DNA of 35,977 nucleotides from Chrysomallon squamiferum (Eukaryota; Mollusca; Gastropoda; Neomphalida; Peltospiridae): NCBI GenBank assembly GCA_012295275.1, contig CM022677.1, positions 5,947,517 to 5,983,493 of the forward strand, read 5' to 3'. Shown piece by piece: positions 32,779 to 35,977 of this stretch (position 1 is its first letter; each line of letters starts with the position of its first letter). The notes under the pieces were generated by a model. It saw only the letters and a program-made list of their open reading frames with translations, ran no database searches and was not told where the DNA came from. The position numbers and the translations under genes were made by a program.

Positions 32779-32805
32779 CTCTCTTTCTCTGTCTTTCTGT
32801 TTCTG

Positions 32806-32901
<96 letters not shown>

Positions 32902-33064
32902 TCTGTCTCTGTCTCTTTCTCTCTCTGTCTGTCTCTCTCTTTCTCTCTCTCTCCGTCTCGCTCTCGCTCTGTCTTTCGTTCTCTCTGTGTTTCTTTCTTT
33001 CTCCCTGTGTCTCTCTCTCTTTCTCTCTATGTGTCTCTTTCTTTCTCTCTCACTCTGTCTCTGA
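32779..33064. repeat. (CT)n microsatellite with variants
   Basis: Pure CT at about 32812-32896 and CT/TCTG variants to 33064, within the EGF-gene intron. Confidence 0.95.
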
Positions 33065-33147
33065 TTTACACATTCACGCAAACCAATACACATTAACTGA
33101 GACTAAAAGAGAGTTCGTTTCCATAGACCTAAATTGAGATCATTGTA

Positions 33148-33151
<4 letters not shown>

Positions 33152-33230
<79 letters not shown>
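33152..33230. repeat. (CT)n microsatellite
   Basis: About 78 bp of pure CT in the same intron. Confidence 0.95.
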
Positions 33231-33234
<4 letters not shown>

Positions 33235-33664
33235 TTCACTAAATCTTTTTCCTGCAAAATGTCCACGAAACCGGAGTGCGGGTTACATGTTGAAATTAAA
33301 TACAACATAACGAAGTAGGCTCTACTGGATGTTATAATGAACAAGAAAATAAAAACATAAAATAGATGCGTGAACCAAATTTACTAATTGAAAACCGCAA
33401 GCGAAATCCATGTTGGCAGAAGGCTGCCAGTATTTCATTCTTTACTATGTTTAATTCATTAGAAATGTCATGAAAACATCGTTAAGTAAATATATAACAT
33501 CATCAGAGTTATATTTCATAGACGAATGGCAATCATTTCCGAGACTATCATTTAATTATTCGTGTTTTTGCACAATTCATTTGCACAATTATAAGAAATA
33601 TCAGGTCCACTATGGTAAATTTATTACAGTAAAATTTAAACATTTTGTCGACCTATAGTCTTAC
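33231..33664 (-). other. Remainder of EGF-gene first coding intron
   Basis: Unique AT-rich sequence without repeats or coding motifs, ending at the donor of the signal-peptide exon. Confidence 0.5.
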
Positions 33665-33707
33665 CTTCCACGCCAACACACAACAGAATGAAAATAAATA
33701 AATTCAT
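33665..33707 (-). CDS. Signal-peptide exon of the EGF-repeat gene
   Basis: The ATG at 33707 begins MNLFIFILLCVGVE, a short, strongly hydrophobic secretory signal. The exon ends GAA G|gtaaga, phase 1, which joins in frame to the phase-1 EGF exon at 32715. The full exon starts at 33722 after a T-rich …tttttcag acceptor, so 15 nt of 5' UTR precede the ATG and a further noncoding exon is expected upstream. Together the three exons define a small secreted EGF protein, perhaps a growth factor-like ligand, a venom or gland secretion, or the N-terminus of a longer extracellular protein. Confidence 0.83.
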
Positions 33708-33810
33708 TTTGCGATTAGGAAGCTGAAAAAAATAAAAAATAAAAAACAATATGTATAATACAAATACTGTAATCGTTATTAATAATTTATCTATGTATCT
33801 TTCTATCTAT

Positions 33811-33820
33811 GTATCCATCC

Positions 33821-33908
<88 letters not shown>

Positions 33909-33915
33909 ATATATC
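33811..33915. repeat. (CTAT)n microsatellite
   Basis: Near-perfect CTAT repeat ending in (AT)n, in the 5' UTR intron of the EGF gene. Confidence 0.95.
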
Positions 33916-34000
33916 AAAATAGATATAGAAAGTTACACACAAAAATACGAACGAGCGTCAACTTCAGCAAAATATTTAATTATAGAGAAAACAGAAGATG

Positions 34001-34190
34001 AGTAATAATAATAATAACAACAACAACAATAATAATAATATTAATAATAATAATAATAATGATAATAATATTATGAATAATATGAATATAAATAATACAA
34101 AATACTACTACAACTAATAACAGTATAATAATAATAATAATAAAACAAACAAACAAACAAACAATAAATAAATAAACAAATAACGATAAT
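34001..34190. repeat. (AAT)n/(AAC)n/(AAAC)n repeat cluster
   Basis: Several short AAT, CAA and AAAC tracts in the same intron. Not coding. Confidence 0.88.
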
Positions 34191-34256
34191 CGCAAAAATT
34201 ACTTGCAAGTTTCGATAGTCTTGTTAGCTACGTCTTTCAGTGATAGAAACACTTAC

Positions 34257-34380
34257 CTAAAATATGAAGAACATTTTGTGCGCCTACTGAATTCAGAACA
34301 AACCTATTCTGACACGCGATTCAATATCTGCCAAAAACTGCCAAGTGTCAACCTTTAAAATCAATCCCAAATTCTGCACA
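34257..34380 (-). other. Candidate noncoding first exon of the EGF gene
   Basis: On the minus strand a good donor, ttttag|gtaagtg, lies at 34256. Its upstream sequence is unique, non-repetitive DNA. It would splice to the acceptor before the signal-peptide exon (533-bp intron). The 5' end is not defined; the given upper limit is a guess. Confidence 0.4.
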
Positions 34381-34523
34381 ACAGCCTTAGAGAAAGTGAT
34401 GAAGAAACAGAAGAGAGATACAGAGGGATAAATACAATGGGACTGAGTCTGACAGACATACAGATAGACAGAGAAACAGACAAATACAGTGATGTATACA
34501 TATACAATTACAAAATATATACA

Positions 34524-34528
<5 letters not shown>

Positions 34529-34581
<53 letters not shown>

Positions 34582-34600
34582 CACACACAGACATACATAT
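34529..34600. repeat. (TG)n/(TA)n/(CA)n microsatellite
   Basis: Compound dinucleotide repeat. The Cys-Val and His-Thr frames across it are artefacts. Confidence 0.93.
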
Positions 34601-34852
34601 ATCTATACCACTACTATTATTACTAGTACTTCAAATCTTCTAATATATAATCACTACTGCTGTTGCTAGTATTTCAACTACAAGTATTACTACTACTGCT
34701 ATTAATACTACTGCTACGATTATTAATACTTAATCTACTTTTACAACTAGAGAGAGAGAGTTAATTATACTGCAGGTAATAGATACATTTTTTTATATTA
34801 TTATTATTCATTTCACATTTATACTGTCACTGTTATAGAGCAATATGGATAT

Positions 34853-34856
<4 letters not shown>
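34601..34856. other. Degenerate trinucleotide-rich noncoding DNA
   Basis: Imperfect TAC/TACTGC repeats to about 34735, then AT-rich DNA. No gene. Confidence 0.6.
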
Positions 34857-34947
<91 letters not shown>

Positions 34948-35491
34948 TATCTCTATAACTCTCTCTCTATCTGTCTGTCTATCTCTATATCTATCACTCT
35001 CTATCTCTATCTATCTATCTCTATCTCTATCACTCTATCTGTCTATCTATCTGTCTCGCTATCTCTATCTATCTATCTGTCTATCTATCTCTCTCTGTCT
35101 CTATCTATCTATCTATCTATCTCTATCTCTATCACTCTCTCTATCTAAATGTCTATCTATTTCTATCTCTATCACTCTCTCTCTATCTATCTATCTATCT
35201 ATCTATCTCTATCACTCTCTCTCTCTATCTATCTATCTATCTATCTATCTCTATCTCTATCACTCTATCTGTCTATATATCTGTCTCTCTATCTCTCTAT
35301 CTCTCTCTATCTATCTATCTATCTATCTGTCTATCTATCTCTCTCTATCTCTATCTATCTATCTCGATCTCTATCACTCTCTCTATCTAAATGTCTATCT
35401 ATCTCTCTCTATCTCTATCTATCTATCTATCTCTATCTCTATCACTCTCTCTCTATCTAAATGTCTATCTATCTCTCTCTATCTATCTCTA

Positions 35492-35522
<31 letters not shown>

Positions 35523-35530
35523 CTATCTCT
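34857..35530. repeat. Long (CT)n then (CTAT)n satellite-like array
   Basis: Pure CT to about 34934, then roughly 600 bp of CTAT/CTCT mixtures. Higher-order segments recur, e.g. ctctatcactctctctatct with a following aaatgtctat at about 35135, 35380 and 35440, so the array has expanded by segment duplication as well as slippage. Confidence 0.93.
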
Positions 35531-35720
35531 ATGAATGTAAGAAGTATCATTAGACAAATATTGACTGTATATGTTCAGTTGTTTGTGGTATAACGCTGTT
35601 GCTGTATGCCAGTGTTCGATATCAGGTTTTATTTAACGTCCTTGTAGCAATGTGGCTGCTGACAATGTTGGCACCTTGAACTGTCAAACACGTGTTTTTG
35701 ACGTAACGTAGATTGTAATA
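35531..35720. other. Unique noncoding segment
   Basis: Non-repetitive DNA with no supported reading frame or RNA gene. Confidence 0.5.
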
Positions 35721-35977
35721 ATTGTTGTTAATGTCGTTGTTGTTGTTGTTGTTGTTGTTATCACTATCATTACCACTGTTATCGTCATCATCGTCATCAT
35801 CCTTATTTTTTTTATTATTATTATCATCATCCTCATCTTCATCATCATCATCATATTATTATTATTGTTGTTATTATTATTATTATTATTGTTACTACTG
35901 TTACTGTTACCATTAATACTTTTACAGCTACTATTACTACTACTATCAGAACTGTAGCTATTACTATTACAGCAAGT
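35721..35977. repeat. Mixed (GTT)n/(ATC)n/(ATT)n trinucleotide repeat
   Basis: Imperfect trinucleotide repeats to the window end. Not coding. Confidence 0.9.

Overview
The window is eukaryotic and most likely molluscan, with octopus or another cephalopod as the best fit. The inference rests on AT-rich, intron-split genes with good GT-AG junctions, very dense (CT)n, (CTAT)n and (ATT)n microsatellites, a TA-flanked MITE, tRNA-SINE-like fragments and a LINE endonuclease fragment. No bacterial operon structure, CRISPR array or rRNA is visible. A 200-N scaffold gap lies at 30778-30977.

Layout. (1) 339-2683, + strand: the last four exons of a membrane-anchored ectonucleotide pyrophosphatase/phosphodiesterase (ENPP4/5-like), read in phase through to the stop. 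(2) About 4.5-30.8 kb: a tandem array with a 12.3-kb period, carrying ten loci of one small single-domain family (about 142-151 aa when intact). I call the loci A-E, with suffix 1 or 2 for the unit. Near the N-terminus is a Gly-His motif before a strand, then G-x-Y-x-S-[FW]-W, a Trp-rich acidic helix, an Asn-[Cys/Ser] motif starting a helix that ends in A-L-R-x-G-G-A, and a C-terminal L-Y-R-Y-L-Q-R. The His-then-Cys order resembles circularly permuted papain-like (NlpC/P60, LRAT-like) folds. This is inferred from motifs; no database was searched. (3) After the gap, minus strand: a secreted EGF-repeat gene with a signal-peptide exon (33665-33707) and two phase 1-1 EGF exons (32578-32715, 31802-31933), cut by the gap.

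The array has two age layers. The stretch from about 4.5 to 7.66 kb is clearly diverged from 17.1 to 19.96 kb. The stretch from 7.76 to 18.48 kb is almost identical to 20.06 to 30.78 kb. The switch falls at a long (CT)n tract. A very recent tandem duplication, or collapsed/retained haplotypes, would explain this.

Within each unit, A (+) is intact with Ser at the predicted Cys position. B (-) is a 3' fragment. C (+) is Ser-type and frameshifted. D (-) is intact and Cys-type. E (+) is a pseudogene with His changed to Arg. D and E are arms of an inverted duplication. Upstream of E is an exon encoding a convincing signal peptide, with a phase-1 donor matching the phase-1-compatible acceptor found before the ATG in every member. 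Decayed copies of that leader exon lie upstream of A and C. The most interesting reading is a secreted, permuted papain-like family being amplified and eroded, with a leaderless Cys-to-Ser branch emerging from it.
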